Source: Gammaproteobacteria bacterium
GTDB taxonomy: Bacteria; Pseudomonadota; Gammaproteobacteria; Steroidobacterales; Steroidobacteraceae
Direction of reading: 5' to 3'
NCBI GenBank assembly: GCA_028293765.1
Contig: JAQGOG010000156.1
Location: 1-46,929 of the forward strand
Length of the DNA: 46,929 bases
In this document: piece after piece, positions 7,556 to 16,804 of the stretch
Numbering within the stretch: the first letter of the stretch is position 1
How the letters are laid out: every line of letters begins with the position of its first letter
The notes under the pieces: generated by a model
What the model was told of the DNA's origin: nothing
The model's database searches: none
Seen by the model: only the letters and a program-made list of their open reading frames with translations
Position numbers and translations under genes: made by a program

Positions 7556-9883
7556 ATGACTCGCACGAATGCAGTCGGCGCGGATCTGAGCGGCAACACG
7601 CCGCGAGACGCCAGCGGCGCGGCAGTCTCCCGCCGCACCTTCCTTGCGGCGAGCACGGCGGCCGGCGGCGGCCTGTTGCTCGATTTCAGTTTCCCGGGAA
7701 CGGCGACGGCCGCGACGGCCGCTCATCCGGCCGCGTCCCCCGGCACCATCAATGCCTACATCCGGATCGCGCCGGACGACATCGTCACGATCGTCAACAA
7801 GAACCCGGAGATCGGTCAGGGGATCAAGACCTCGTTCCCGATGATCATCGCGGAGGAGCTCGACGTCGATTGGAGCAACGTCCGCACCGAGATGGCCGTG
7901 GTGGATCCGGCGAAGTACGGCCCGCAGTTCGCCGGCGGCAGCTTCAGCACACCGATGAACTATGACCCGCTGCGGCGCGCCGGCGCCGCGGGGCGCCAGA
8001 TGTTGGTAGCGGCGGCGGCGAAGACCTGGGGCGTTCCGGAGGCGGAGTGCGAGACGACCCCGGGTGTCGTTCATCACAAGCCGAGCGGCCGCTCGCTCAA
8101 ATACGGAGCGCTGGCCTCCAAGGCAGCCGCTCTGCCGCCGCCTGATCTGAAGACGGTGAAGCTGAAGGACCCGAAGGATTTTCGCATCATCGGCCAGCCG
8201 TTCGGCGGCGTGGACAGCCCTCTCATCGTAAAGGGCATGCCGATCTTCGGGATCGATACCACGGTGCCAGGGATGCGCTACGCGGTGTTCGCGAAATGCC
8301 CCGTGCATGGCGGCAAGCTCGTCAGCGCCAACATCGATGCCATCAAAGCCATGCCGGGCGTGCGCCAGGTGCTCGTCGTCAACGCACCGGATGTCGGCAC
8401 CGCCCCCTTCGTCGGCATGCAGATGAGTCTTCTCGATGGTGTCGCAATCATCGCGGACACCTGGTGGCAGGCGAACAAGGCGATGGACAAGCTGAGCGTC
8501 AAATGGGACGAGGGCCCGCACGCCAGCCATAGCAGCGCAGGATTTGCCCGGCAGGCGGTGGAGCTTGCCAAGCAGCCGCCGACGAAGATCGTGCGTACCG
8601 ATGGCGATCCCACCGGTGCGCTCGCGGGCGCCGCCCAGAAGGTCGAGGCAGCCTACTTCTATCCGTTTCTCTCGCATGCACCGCTGGAGCCGCAGAACTG
8701 CACCGCGGACTTCCGCGACGGCAAGGTTGAAATCTGGGCCCCCACGCAGAATCCCGGTGCCGGCCGCACTCTCGTCGCCAAGACACTCGGCATCCCCCCC
8801 GAGGCGGTGACGATTCACGTCACACGCTGCGGCGGCGGTTTCGGCCGGCGTCTGGCCAGTGACTTCATAGTCCAGACCGCGATGATCTCCAAGCTGGCGG
8901 GCGCGCCGATCAAACTCCTGTGGAATCGTACGCAGGATCTGCAACACGACATGTACCGACCGGCGGGCTTCCATCACTTCAGCGCGGGACTGGATGCGAA
9001 GGGTAAGCTGGTTGCCTTCCGCGATCATTTCGTCACTTTCGGCATCGGCGAGAAGTTCAACGACAGCGCGACATTCGCGCCCAACGAGTTTCCGGCGCGG
9101 TTTGTCGAGAATCTGGAGCTGGGAATGACAGGGATGCCGCTGGGGCAGCCTACCGGGCCCATGCGTGCGCCGGGCAGCAACGGTCTTGCGTTCGCGTTCC
9201 AGGGCTTTCTCGACGAGGTGGCGCACGCCGCGAAGCAGGATCCCATTCAGTTCCAGCTCGACCTGCTGGGGGAGCCACGCGCGATTCCCACGCCGCCGGG
9301 ACCGTTCGGACCGGCGCCGCCGTACGATACGGGCCGCATGCGCGGCGTGATGGAGCTCGTCAGAGACAAGTCAGGTTGGAATAAGAGCCCGCACCGTGCG
9401 CTTGCGAAGCAGGGCACGGGTGGGGGCGCGGGCAATCGTACGGGCATGGGCTTCGCCGTGTATTACTCCCACCAGGGTTATTTCGCGGAGGTGGTCCAGG
9501 CGACGGTGGACAGCCAGGGCTCGGTGCACGTCGACAAGGTCTGGATCGCTGCCGACGTCGGCAGGCAGATCATCAATCCGAGCGGCGCGTTGAATCAGGT
9601 GCAGGGGTCGGCGCTCGACGGGATTGGCGCGGCTCTGGGCCAGGCCGTCACGTTCGAAGGCGGCCGGGCCCAGCAGACCAACTTCCACGAATTCCCGCTG
9701 TTGCGCATGTACCAGGCGCCGCCGTTGGAAGTGCATTTCCTCAAGTCGGACAACCCGCCAACGGGCCTGGGCGAGCCGGCCCTGCCACCGGTGATCCCGG
9801 CGCTCGCGAACGCGGTATTCGCGGCAACGGGCAAGCGGGTGCGCAAGCTGCCGATCGATCCGAAAGAGCTCAAGTCAGCCTGA
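7556..9883 (+). CDS. iorB: Molybdopterin-binding subunit of IorB-type aldehyde/heterocycle hydroxylase
   Basis: The 775-residue large subunit of the xanthine dehydrogenase family has a twin-arginine leader (VSRRTFLAASTAAGGG near residues 25-40). It is therefore exported as a folded complex, as is usual for IorB-type proteins. Family motifs include NPEIGQGIKTSFPMIIAEELDVDW, QNCTADF and a GGGFGRR loop near residue 420, which contacts the molybdenum cofactor region. PTGPMRAPGSNG follows and then a late GLGEPALPPVIPALANAV segment. Length is normal. It is co-transcribed with the 2Fe-2S subunit (2-base gap). No FAD subunit is present, which fits the IorAB type. Electrons probably go to a periplasmic cytochrome; the substrate is unknown. 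Confidence 0.9.
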   Translation: MTRTNAVGADLSGNTPRDASGAAVSRRTFLAASTAAGGGLLLDFSFPGTATAATAAHPAASPGTINAYIRIAPDDIVTIVNKNPEIGQGIKTSFPMIIAEELDVDWSNVRTEMAVVDPAKYGPQFAGGSFSTPMNYDPLRRAGAAGRQMLVAAAAKTWGVPEAECETTPGVVHHKPSGRSLKYGALASKAAALPPPDLKTVKLKDPKDFRIIGQPFGGVDSPLIVKGMPIFGIDTTVPGMRYAVFAKCPVHGGKLVSANIDAIKAMPGVRQVLVVNAPDVGTAPFVGMQMSLLDGVAIIADTWWQANKAMDKLSVKWDEGPHASHSSAGFARQAVELAKQPPTKIVRTDGDPTGALAGAAQKVEAAYFYPFLSHAPLEPQNCTADFRDGKVEIWAPTQNPGAGRTLVAKTLGIPPEAVTIHVTRCGGGFGRRLASDFIVQTAMISKLAGAPIKLLWNRTQDLQHDMYRPAGFHHFSAGLDAKGKLVAFRDHFVTFGIGEKFNDSATFAPNEFPARFVENLELGMTGMPLGQPTGPMRAPGSNGLAFAFQGFLDEVAHAAKQDPIQFQLDLLGEPRAIPTPPGPFGPAPPYDTGRMRGVMELVRDKSGWNKSPHRALAKQGTGGGAGNRTGMGFAVYYSHQGYFAEVVQATVDSQGSVHVDKVWIAADVGRQIINPSGALNQVQGSALDGIGAALGQAVTFEGGRAQQTNFHEFPLLRMYQAPPLEVHFLKSDNPPTGLGEPALPPVIPALANAVFAATGKRVRKLPIDPKELKSA

Positions 9884-9999
9884 CCGCCGACTCCGTCCCG
9901 TCATTGCCCGCGGTGTGCGAGGCGCCTGAGAGCGCCTCGCGCACGAGGCCGTGAGCCTCGCGATTCAGTGGCGCCCGCCGGGTATGTGAGCCCGGACAC
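9884..9999. terminator. Hairpin between convergent iorB-like and RND genes
   Basis: A strong hairpin at 9913-9944 has 13-base arms (gtgtgcgaggcgc pairing with gcgcctcgcgcac, one G-T pair) and a 6-base loop. A smaller hairpin gaggc/gcctc follows at 9945-9959. There is no T tract, so this is only terminator-like. Its place between converging genes suggests a two-way stop. Confidence 0.5.
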
Positions 10000-12900
10000 T
10001 CAGGCATCGAAAGCAGGAGCAGGGGGCTTCGTCGGGACGGGCAGCGCGTGTGGATCCTGTTCGGGGTGGTCGGCAGAGGTGCCCGGGCCGCTTGGGGTCT
10101 GGGTTGTCCTACGCCGCCCGCTGTCTCGCCATCTGCGCATGGAGATGGCCCATCGGTCGAACCAAAGGTAGATCACGGGTGTCGCGTAGAGCGTCAACAC
10201 CTGTGATGCGATGAGGCCACCAATGATTGCGATGCCCAGTGGCGTGCGAAGCTCTGCGCCTACACCGGCGCCGACGGCCAGCGGCACGGCGCCAAACAGG
10301 GCCGCCATGGTGGTCATCATGATCGGCCGGAAACGCAGCAGGCATCCCTGGCGGATCGCCTCGAGGGGCGACAGTCCCTGGCCGCGCTCCGCGGCCAGTG
10401 CAAAATCGATCATCATGATGGCGTTCTTTTTCACGATGCCGATGAGCAGGATGATGCCGACCATGCCCATGATGGACAAGTCCTGTCCGCAGATCAGCAG
10501 GGCCAGCAAAGCGCCGACGCCGGCCGACGGAAGTGTCGAGATGATCGTGAGCGGGTGCACCGCGCTCTCATAGAGAACACCGAGCACGATGTACACCGCA
10601 ACGAGCGCGATGAAGATCAGCCACGGCTGCGTGCGCAGCGACTCCTGAAATGCCTGCGCGGTGCCTTGAAACGAGCCGGTCAGGGTGTCGGGCTTGCCCG
10701 ACTGCCGTTCGACGGCCTGGATCGCTTCCACGGCCTGTCCGAGGCTCGTTCCGGGAGCGAGATTGAACGACAGCGTGATCGCGGGAAACAGCGCCTGATG
10801 GTTGATGGCGATGGGGGCGAGACCCTGCTCGACGCTCGCGAGGATGCTCAGCGGGACGAGTTGGCCCGACACCGAGGAGCGAACGTACAGATGCTTGAGC
10901 GAGTCGGTCGAAAGCTGGAAGCGAGGATCGACTTCTTCGATGACGTGATACTGGTTGAGCTGCGTGAATAGCGTTGCGATCTGACGTTGTCCGAAGGCGT
11001 CGTAGAGTACATCGTCGATCGCTTGCGCGGTGACGCCGAGTCGGGAGGCCGTGTCACGATCGATTTTGACGGTTGCGCTTGCCGCGAGCGATTGCGCATC
11101 CGAGCTCACGTCGCGCAACAGTGGCAATTCCGCGAATTTTTTCAGAAGGATTTCGGACCACCGGGTGAGTTCCGCGATATCGCCATCCTGCAGCGTATAT
11201 TGATATTGCGCGGCGGACAGGCGGCCGCCGACCTGGATGTCCTGCCTGATTTGCATGAAGAGCTGTACGCCCTCGACACCGGCAGTATTTCGCTTGATAC
11301 GCGCCATGACTTCCGCGGCCGTCGAATTCCGCTCGTTGCGCGGCTTGAGATTGATGAAGACGCGTGCCTGGCTCATCGTCGGATTGTTGCCGATCCAGTA
11401 GTCAGCCGTGGCGACATCCGGGTCGGCCGCCGCGATGCGCCCGAGTACCTGCATGCGGCTCGACATTGCATCGAAGGAGATGTCGGGCGCCGCCTGGGCG
11501 GTGCCGACGATGAAACCGGAGTCGACGATGGGAAAGAACCCCTTGGGGGCCGCCACATACAGGAACATCGAAAGCAGCAGCGTGCCGATGGTGACGAGCA
11601 ACATCTTTACCGGATGCGCGAGCACGCGGTCGAGAGTTCTTGCGTAGAATCCGGCTACTGCCTCGAAGATCCTCTCGGACCAGAGATACAGCTTCCCGTG
11701 CTTTTCGTTGGGCTCGTGGCGAATGAGCCAGGCGCACATCATCGGCGTCACGGTCAGCGAGACGATGCCGGACATGAGGATCACGACGGTGACCGTCACG
11801 GCAAACTCTCTGAACAGGCGTCCGACGATGCCACTCATGAGCAGCACCGGAATGAACACTGCGATGAGCGACACCGTCATCGAGACGATGGTGAAGCTCA
11901 CTTCGCGCGCGCCGTCGATCGCCGCCCGTAACGGCGATTTGCCGGTTTCGAGGTGGCGCATGACATTCTCGACCACGACGATCGCATCGTCGACGACGAA
12001 GCCGACGGCGATCGTCATGCCCATCAGCGAGATGTTGTCCAGGCTGTAGTCCAGCAGGTACATCACACCGGACGCCCCGATGAGGGACAGCGGTATCGCT
12101 ATGCTGGGAATGATCGTGGCCCACAAGTTGCGCACGAAGAAGAAGATCACCAGCACGACGAGCGCGATGGTGATCAACATCGTGATCTGGACGTCGCTCA
12201 CAGCCGCTCGGATGGTCTGCGTGCGGTCACCCACGAGGACCAGCTTGACCGCTGGAGGAAGTGCCGCGGTCAGCTGCGGCAATCGCGCCTTGATCTGGTC
12301 GATCGTCTCAACGACGTTGTAACCGGTCTGCTTGTGGATATCGATGATGATGGCGCGCTTGTCCTGCAACCACGCCGCCTGCTGGACGTCTTCCGGAGCG
12401 TCGATGACATTGCCCAGGTCCTCGAGCCGGATCGGCGCCCCGTTCTTGTAGGCGACGACGATGGACTTATAGCCCGCGGCGGTCATCACCTGATCCGTGG
12501 CATCGAGTACGACGGTACGGTGGGGGCCGGTGAGACTGCCCTTGGGGCCGTTGACGGTCTGGACGCTGATCATGCTGCGTACGTCATCGAGCGTCAGGCC
12601 GAGCTGCGCCACCTTGTCGGGGTCGAGCTGGATGCGCACCGCCGGCCGCTGCTGGCCATGGAAGTCGACCATGCCCACGCCCGGCATCTGCGAGATCTGC
12701 TGGGCGATGAAATCCTCGGCGTACCGATCGACTTCGGTCAACGGCAGAGTGTCCGAAGTGAGCGCGAGCTCCAACACCGTGTAGTCGGCGGGATTGGTCT
12801 TGCGGTAGGTCGGCGGATTGGGAAGATTCTTCGGCAGCAGGCCGCCGGCGGCGCTGATCGCGGTCTGCACGTCCTGCGCCGCGCCGTCTATGGAGCGGCT

Positions 12901-13191
12901 GAGGTCGAACTGCAGGGTGATCTGGGAGTTGCCGAGCGAGCTCGACGAGGTCATCTGGGTGATGCCCGGAACGTTCGACAGTGAACGTTCCAGCGGAGTC
13001 GCGACCGACGTGGCCATCGTGTCGGCACTGGCCCCCGGCAGGTTGGCCGAAACCTGAATTGTCGGGAACTCGACCTGCGGCAGCGGCGCGACCGGGAGCG
13101 ACGAGTAGGCGTTGATACCGACGAAGATGACACCCAGGGCGAGCAGTATCGTGCCTACGCGCCGGCGGATGAAGATCTCGGAAACGTTCAC
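10000..13191 (-). CDS. RND-family inner-membrane efflux transporter (MdtB/MdtC-like)
   Basis: The 1063-residue RND permease has a GTG start at 13191 that overlaps the adaptor's stop as GTGA, giving the typical N-terminus VNVSEIFIRRRVGTILLALGV. Longer extensions run back into the adaptor gene. Twelve membrane segments and two large periplasmic loops are expected. Family motifs include GITQMTSSSSLGNSQITLQF, a transmembrane-4 stretch with the paired-Asp pattern (GFVVDDAIVVVEN) and GIVKKNAIMMIDFA. The protein would expel drugs or other toxic compounds using the proton gradient, with the adaptor and an outer-membrane TolC-like channel that is not encoded here. The C-terminal tail of about 45 residues, rich in Pro, is longer than in MdtB. 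Confidence 0.93.
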   Translation of the reverse strand: MNVSEIFIRRRVGTILLALGVIFVGINAYSSLPVAPLPQVEFPTIQVSANLPGASADTMATSVATPLERSLSNVPGITQMTSSSSLGNSQITLQFDLSRSIDGAAQDVQTAISAAGGLLPKNLPNPPTYRKTNPADYTVLELALTSDTLPLTEVDRYAEDFIAQQISQMPGVGMVDFHGQQRPAVRIQLDPDKVAQLGLTLDDVRSMISVQTVNGPKGSLTGPHRTVVLDATDQVMTAAGYKSIVVAYKNGAPIRLEDLGNVIDAPEDVQQAAWLQDKRAIIIDIHKQTGYNVVETIDQIKARLPQLTAALPPAVKLVLVGDRTQTIRAAVSDVQITMLITIALVVLVIFFFVRNLWATIIPSIAIPLSLIGASGVMYLLDYSLDNISLMGMTIAVGFVVDDAIVVVENVMRHLETGKSPLRAAIDGAREVSFTIVSMTVSLIAVFIPVLLMSGIVGRLFREFAVTVTVVILMSGIVSLTVTPMMCAWLIRHEPNEKHGKLYLWSERIFEAVAGFYARTLDRVLAHPVKMLLVTIGTLLLSMFLYVAAPKGFFPIVDSGFIVGTAQAAPDISFDAMSSRMQVLGRIAAADPDVATADYWIGNNPTMSQARVFINLKPRNERNSTAAEVMARIKRNTAGVEGVQLFMQIRQDIQVGGRLSAAQYQYTLQDGDIAELTRWSEILLKKFAELPLLRDVSSDAQSLAASATVKIDRDTASRLGVTAQAIDDVLYDAFGQRQIATLFTQLNQYHVIEEVDPRFQLSTDSLKHLYVRSSVSGQLVPLSILASVEQGLAPIAINHQALFPAITLSFNLAPGTSLGQAVEAIQAVERQSGKPDTLTGSFQGTAQAFQESLRTQPWLIFIALVAVYIVLGVLYESAVHPLTIISTLPSAGVGALLALLICGQDLSIMGMVGIILLIGIVKKNAIMMIDFALAAERGQGLSPLEAIRQGCLLRFRPIMMTTMAALFGAVPLAVGAGVGAELRTPLGIAIIGGLIASQVLTLYATPVIYLWFDRWAISMRRWRDSGRRRTTQTPSGPGTSADHPEQDPHALPVPTKPPAPAFDA

Positions 13192-14459
13192 GACATGCCG
13201 TTCCGCTGGGCGAGGGCGGCGAGGTCCGTCCCGCCCGCAGCCGCCGGGGCGGTCGCGGGTAGGCCGGCCCCCGGTAGGCCGGCCCCCGGAAGCTCCTTCG
13301 CCTCGATGGGGGTGCCAGGGGCGATGCGGGCCTGCCCGTCGACGACTACGGTTTCCCCGGCAGTCACGCCCGACAGCACAGCGGTGTAACCATCGACGGA
13401 CTGGCCGGTGGTCACCGGGCGCATTTCCACTGTCTTGTCGGCTTTGACTACATAGGTGTACTGGCCGCTCTGGCCGCGCATGACGGCACGAGTCGGGACT
13501 ACAGTAACGGCGCGGTCGGTCCGCACCAGGAGACGGGCCGAGACCAGTGAGCCGGGCCATAGCGTCCGGTTCTCATTCGCGAATATCGCTCGCAACCGCA
13601 CCTGGCCGGTGGTGGAGTCGACCTGGCTGTCGACGACGGAAAGATCGCCCTCGGCGAGGTTGCGTGAGCCGTCGCGGGTGTAGGCGATGACCTGCAGCTT
13701 GCCTTTCGAGGAGTTCGCCAGAATGTCGGGAAGCTCATCCTGAGGCAGGGAAAAGATCACGGAAATCGGGTGCATTTGCGTGACCGTGACGATCCCGGTG
13801 GCGTCGGTGGCGTGCACTATTGAGCCCGCATTCACCAGCCGCAGGCCGACACGGCCATCGATCGGCGAGACCAGCCGCGTGAACTGCAGTTGCAGTTTTG
13901 CGGTGTCGACCGCGGCCTGATCGGCGCGCACGGTGGCTTCCATCGCGGCGACCTGGGCCTTGGCCGCATCCATGGTCTGTATGGCGACACCGCCGGTATC
14001 GAGCAAGGTGGAGTAGCGCGCGACGTCCGACTTGGCATTTTCCAGTTGCGCCTGGTCTTTTGCGCGAGTGGCTTCGGCCTGCGCCAGCTGCGCCTGGAAG
14101 GGGCGGGGGTCGATTTGCGCGAGCAGCTCGCCGACGCGGACTTCCTGGCCCTCCGTAAAGGCGACCTTGTCCAGCTGGCCGTCCACGCGGACTTTGACCT
14201 CGACGACGCTCAAGGGCTGGACGGTGCCGATGCCGTTGAGCTCCACCGGCAGATCCTGGGTGGTCGCCTTACTGACGAGTACGGGGATCGAATGGGCTTT
14301 CGGGTCCTTGGCCGCGGCTGCCCGGGCCCGGTTATGAGCTACGAAAAAGTAGCCGCCGAGGACCAGGACCGCGAGCGCCAGGGCGCCGATGCGGATCGCT
14401 TTGGTCCGCGACAAAGAGTGCCCCGGCGGCGGAGCACCGTGACTTGCGACGTCGTTCAC
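13188..14459 (-). CDS. RND periplasmic adaptor (MdtA-like membrane fusion protein)
   Basis: The 423-residue membrane fusion protein has an N-terminal membrane anchor (IGALALAVLVLGGYFFVAH, residues 26-44). Barrel-sandwich, coiled-coil hairpin and beta-barrel parts follow (VEVKVRVDGQLDKVAFTEGQ, LAQIDPRPFQAQLAQAEATRAKDQ, ...SPIDGRVGLRLVNAGSIV). The GTG start at 14459 has GGAGG 4 bases upstream. It links the RND permease encoded immediately downstream to an outer-membrane channel. A short Ala/Gly/Pro-rich duplication (GAGLPGAGLPATAPAAAG) lies near the C-terminus. The operon is divergent from a two-component system, which may control it. Confidence 0.92.
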   Translation of the reverse strand: MNDVASHGAPPPGHSLSRTKAIRIGALALAVLVLGGYFFVAHNRARAAAAKDPKAHSIPVLVSKATTQDLPVELNGIGTVQPLSVVEVKVRVDGQLDKVAFTEGQEVRVGELLAQIDPRPFQAQLAQAEATRAKDQAQLENAKSDVARYSTLLDTGGVAIQTMDAAKAQVAAMEATVRADQAAVDTAKLQLQFTRLVSPIDGRVGLRLVNAGSIVHATDATGIVTVTQMHPISVIFSLPQDELPDILANSSKGKLQVIAYTRDGSRNLAEGDLSVVDSQVDSTTGQVRLRAIFANENRTLWPGSLVSARLLVRTDRAVTVVPTRAVMRGQSGQYTYVVKADKTVEMRPVTTGQSVDGYTAVLSGVTAGETVVVDGQARIAPGTPIEAKELPGAGLPGAGLPATAPAAAGGTDLAALAQRNGMS

Positions 14460-14697
14460 CCATCCTCCAGTGGATACTCAGGCGCCCGACGCGAATTGCC
14501 GCCTTTCGCATCGGGCCGGCCGGCGTCGACGGAGCGGTTTGCATCGGGGCGTTACAGATGAAGCCCACAGGGCCAGACCTGATCGCCGAGGATGACGCAA
14601 GAGACGCGGCGCCGTCTCCTAAAATCGATTTTACGACAGGGATCGGGGCATTTGCTCCGGTATATGATGGGTCCGAAGAGCGCCAGAGGTACGAAAG
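14460..14697. promoter_or_regulatory. Divergent control region with perfect palindrome
   Basis: The 238-base spacer separates the RND operon (leftward) and the response-regulator operon (rightward). It contains an inverted repeat gagacg-cggcgc-cgtctc at 14601-14618, next to a perfect 14-base palindrome TAAAATCGATTTTA at 14620-14633. The palindrome stands out in AT content from the surroundings and is a candidate binding site for the adjacent response regulator or another dimeric factor. No clear sigma-70 promoter boxes could be assigned. Confidence 0.4.
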
Positions 14698-15381
14698 ATG
14701 ACGAGAGTCCTTGTCGTGGAGGACGATACACAGACTGCGGCGGAGATTGCCGCGGCGCTGGGCGACCATGGGTTCGACGTGGAGTGCGCGGCCTGCGGGC
14801 AGGACGCTCTGGACCGGGCGGTCGTAGACCGGTACGCGGCGATCGTATTGGACCGGATGCTTCCCGGCGGCGTCGATGGGCTGACCGTCCTGTCGAGCCT
14901 GCGTGGCCTCGGTGTAGACGCCCCGGTTCTGATTCTGAGCGCCTTGTCGGCCGTCGATGAGCGGGTGCGCGGTCTGCGGGCGGGCGGGGACGATTACCTG
15001 ACCAAGCCGTTCGAATCGCTGGAGCTGACCGCGCGGATCGAAGTTCTCCTCAGGCGGCGCGCCGTTCCGGACCGCGAGACCATGTTGCGAGTCGGCGATC
15101 TGGAAGTGGACTTGCTGAAGCGCGAAGTCCGGCGCAGCGGGCGCGCGATCGACTTGTTGCCGCGTGAATACCGCCTGCTCGAATACCTGCTGCGTCACCC
15201 CGGACAGGTCATCACGCGAACGATGCTTTTCGAGGAGGTCTGGTCGTATCGCTACGATCAAAGAACCAACGTCATCGACGTTCACATGGGCAAGCTGCGC
15301 CGGAAGCTCGATGACGGCGGCCTGCCGTCGATGATCCAGACAGTGCGCGGCTCGGGATACATTCTCCGTGCGGCTGACTGA
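14698..15381 (+). CDS. OmpR/PhoB-family response regulator
   Basis: This 227-residue two-domain regulator has a receiver domain in residues 1-115 with the acidic pocket (VVEDD), phospho-acceptor Asp52 (VLDRMLPG) and Lys in DYLTKPFE. The C-terminal winged-helix DNA-binding domain reads LPREYRLLEYLLRHPGQVITR and ends TVRGSGYILRAAD. It is co-transcribed with the downstream histidine kinase; the coding regions overlap by 14 bases. It is likely phosphorylated by that kinase. Targets could include its own operon and the divergent RND pump genes. Confidence 0.95.
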   Translation: MTRVLVVEDDTQTAAEIAAALGDHGFDVECAACGQDALDRAVVDRYAAIVLDRMLPGGVDGLTVLSSLRGLGVDAPVLILSALSAVDERVRGLRAGGDDYLTKPFESLELTARIEVLLRRRAVPDRETMLRVGDLEVDLLKREVRRSGRAIDLLPREYRLLEYLLRHPGQVITRTMLFEEVWSYRYDQRTNVIDVHMGKLRRKLDDGGLPSMIQTVRGSGYILRAAD

Positions 15382-16804
15382 CCTTCCCAGCACGACGAGC
15401 TTTCGGCTCTCCGTACTGTTCCTTGCGCTGTTCGGCGTCTCGTCCTTCCTGTTTTTCGGGTTCCTGTTCTGGCAGACCACGACGTATCTCAACAACTACA
15501 TCGACGAGCGCCTGGAGCGTGACTCGCGCATCTACACTCTGCGTGACGTCCCGGAGGTCGTGCAGCGCATGCGGACCCATGCACAGCGCGATCCGAACAA
15601 CTGGCGCCCGTTCGGCATATTCGACGCTTCCGGTCGTTACATCGCGGGCAATCTGACGACCCTGCCGCAGCGTCCGGTGCGGTTCGGCGAGAACTTCGAA
15701 TTCAGACTGCGCTGGGGAGGGCACGCCGCACCGTTTCGCGGGATCGCGTACCGTCTCGAGACGGGCGACATTCTCTTCTTCAGCGAAAACGTGGACGCGG
15801 TCCATGCATTCCAGGATCTGCTGCTGAAGGCGATGGCCTGGGGCGGCATCCTCGTGCTCGCGATTGGACTCGCCGGCGCCGTGATCACCGGCCTGGGGGC
15901 CGTCCGTCAGATTATCGGCATCACGGGTGCCATCGAGCGCATCGTGACCGGGGATCTGGCTAAACGTCTGCCGACGCAGAGCGGCGCCGGCGACCTCGAC
16001 CGGCTGGTCCATGTCGTCAACGGAATGTTGGACGACATTGAAAGGCTCATGCGGGAGGTCAAGGGCGTTACCGATGACATTGCGCACGACCTGCGCACGC
16101 CGCTCACTCGGCTCCTCGGAGGACTGGAGCGCGCGCGACGCCGAACCACTTCCACGGAGGAGTACGCCATCGCCGTCGACGAGGCGATCGCCGAGACGAA
16201 GGCTGTACTGGGGACGTTCAGCGCGCTTTTGCGTATTGCGGAGGTCGAGGATGGCGCGCGGCGCGCCGGGTTCACGACAATCGACCTGGGCAGGATTTCC
16301 GCCGACGTGGTGGAGTTTCATGCGCCCGTGGCCGAGGAGAGCGGGGTGTCGCTCTCTTTCGACACCGATGCGCCTGGGCTCACCCAGATGTCCGGCGATC
16401 CGAGCCTCATGTTCGAGGCGATCAGTAACCTCGTGGACAACGCGATCAAGTTCAGTCCCGCGGGAGGTTGCGTTGGCGTGCGGACCTTCTTCTACCAGGA
16501 CCGCATCGGAGTCGCTGTGTCGGATAACGGCCCGGGCATTCCCTACCACGAGCGTGAGGCCGTGTTGCGGCGATTTCATCGCCTGGAAAAGAGCCGCCAT
16601 ACCCCGGGCAGCGGCTTGGGTTTGAGCCTGGTGGCCGCTGTGGCGAAGCTGCACGGTCTTACCCTGATGTTCGATTCCGCCTATCCCGGGTCGTGCGTGA
16701 CGCTCGAGCGTGAACCAGCGGAGCAATCCTCAACCTCGGCGACTTCTTCTATTTCCCCCGAGGGAGTCGAACAGGAAGTCCACGCGATATCTTCTGGTGC
16801 ATGA
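15368..16804 (+). CDS. Sensor histidine kinase
   Basis: The 478-residue membrane kinase starts with GTG at 15368, inside the end of the response-regulator gene. It has a first membrane helix (about residues 12-35), a periplasmic sensor loop of roughly 120 residues (about 36-150) and a second helix (about 155-180). A HAMP region with a dimerisation helix follows, with phospho-acceptor His240 (DDIAHDLRTPLTRL). The ATPase domain shows N-box NLVDNAIKFS, DNGPGIP and GSGLGLSLVAAVAKLHG. The extracellular signal is unknown. The end overlaps the next gene by ATGA, tying its translation to the DMT transporter. Confidence 0.94.
   Translation: MRLTDLPSTTSFRLSVLFLALFGVSSFLFFGFLFWQTTTYLNNYIDERLERDSRIYTLRDVPEVVQRMRTHAQRDPNNWRPFGIFDASGRYIAGNLTTLPQRPVRFGENFEFRLRWGGHAAPFRGIAYRLETGDILFFSENVDAVHAFQDLLLKAMAWGGILVLAIGLAGAVITGLGAVRQIIGITGAIERIVTGDLAKRLPTQSGAGDLDRLVHVVNGMLDDIERLMREVKGVTDDIAHDLRTPLTRLLGGLERARRRTTSTEEYAIAVDEAIAETKAVLGTFSALLRIAEVEDGARRAGFTTIDLGRISADVVEFHAPVAEESGVSLSFDTDAPGLTQMSGDPSLMFEAISNLVDNAIKFSPAGGCVGVRTFFYQDRIGVAVSDNGPGIPYHEREAVLRRFHRLEKSRHTPGSGLGLSLVAAVAKLHGLTLMFDSAYPGSCVTLEREPAEQSSTSATSSISPEGVEQEVHAISSGA

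Noticed and set aside
7415..9226. 603-codon minus-strand open frame
   Set aside because: It lies fully antisense to the iorB-like gene, whose product has clear family motifs; long antisense frames are common in GC-rich DNA.
11953..12984. 343-codon plus-strand frame inside the RND gene
   Set aside because: Composition is His/Asp/Arg-rich without any domain, and the RND protein is encoded on the opposite strand with all family motifs.
13192..13560. 123-residue N-terminal extension of the RND transporter
   Set aside because: It overlaps the adaptor gene in another frame; the GTG at 13191 overlaps the adaptor stop as GTGA and gives the standard RND N-terminus.
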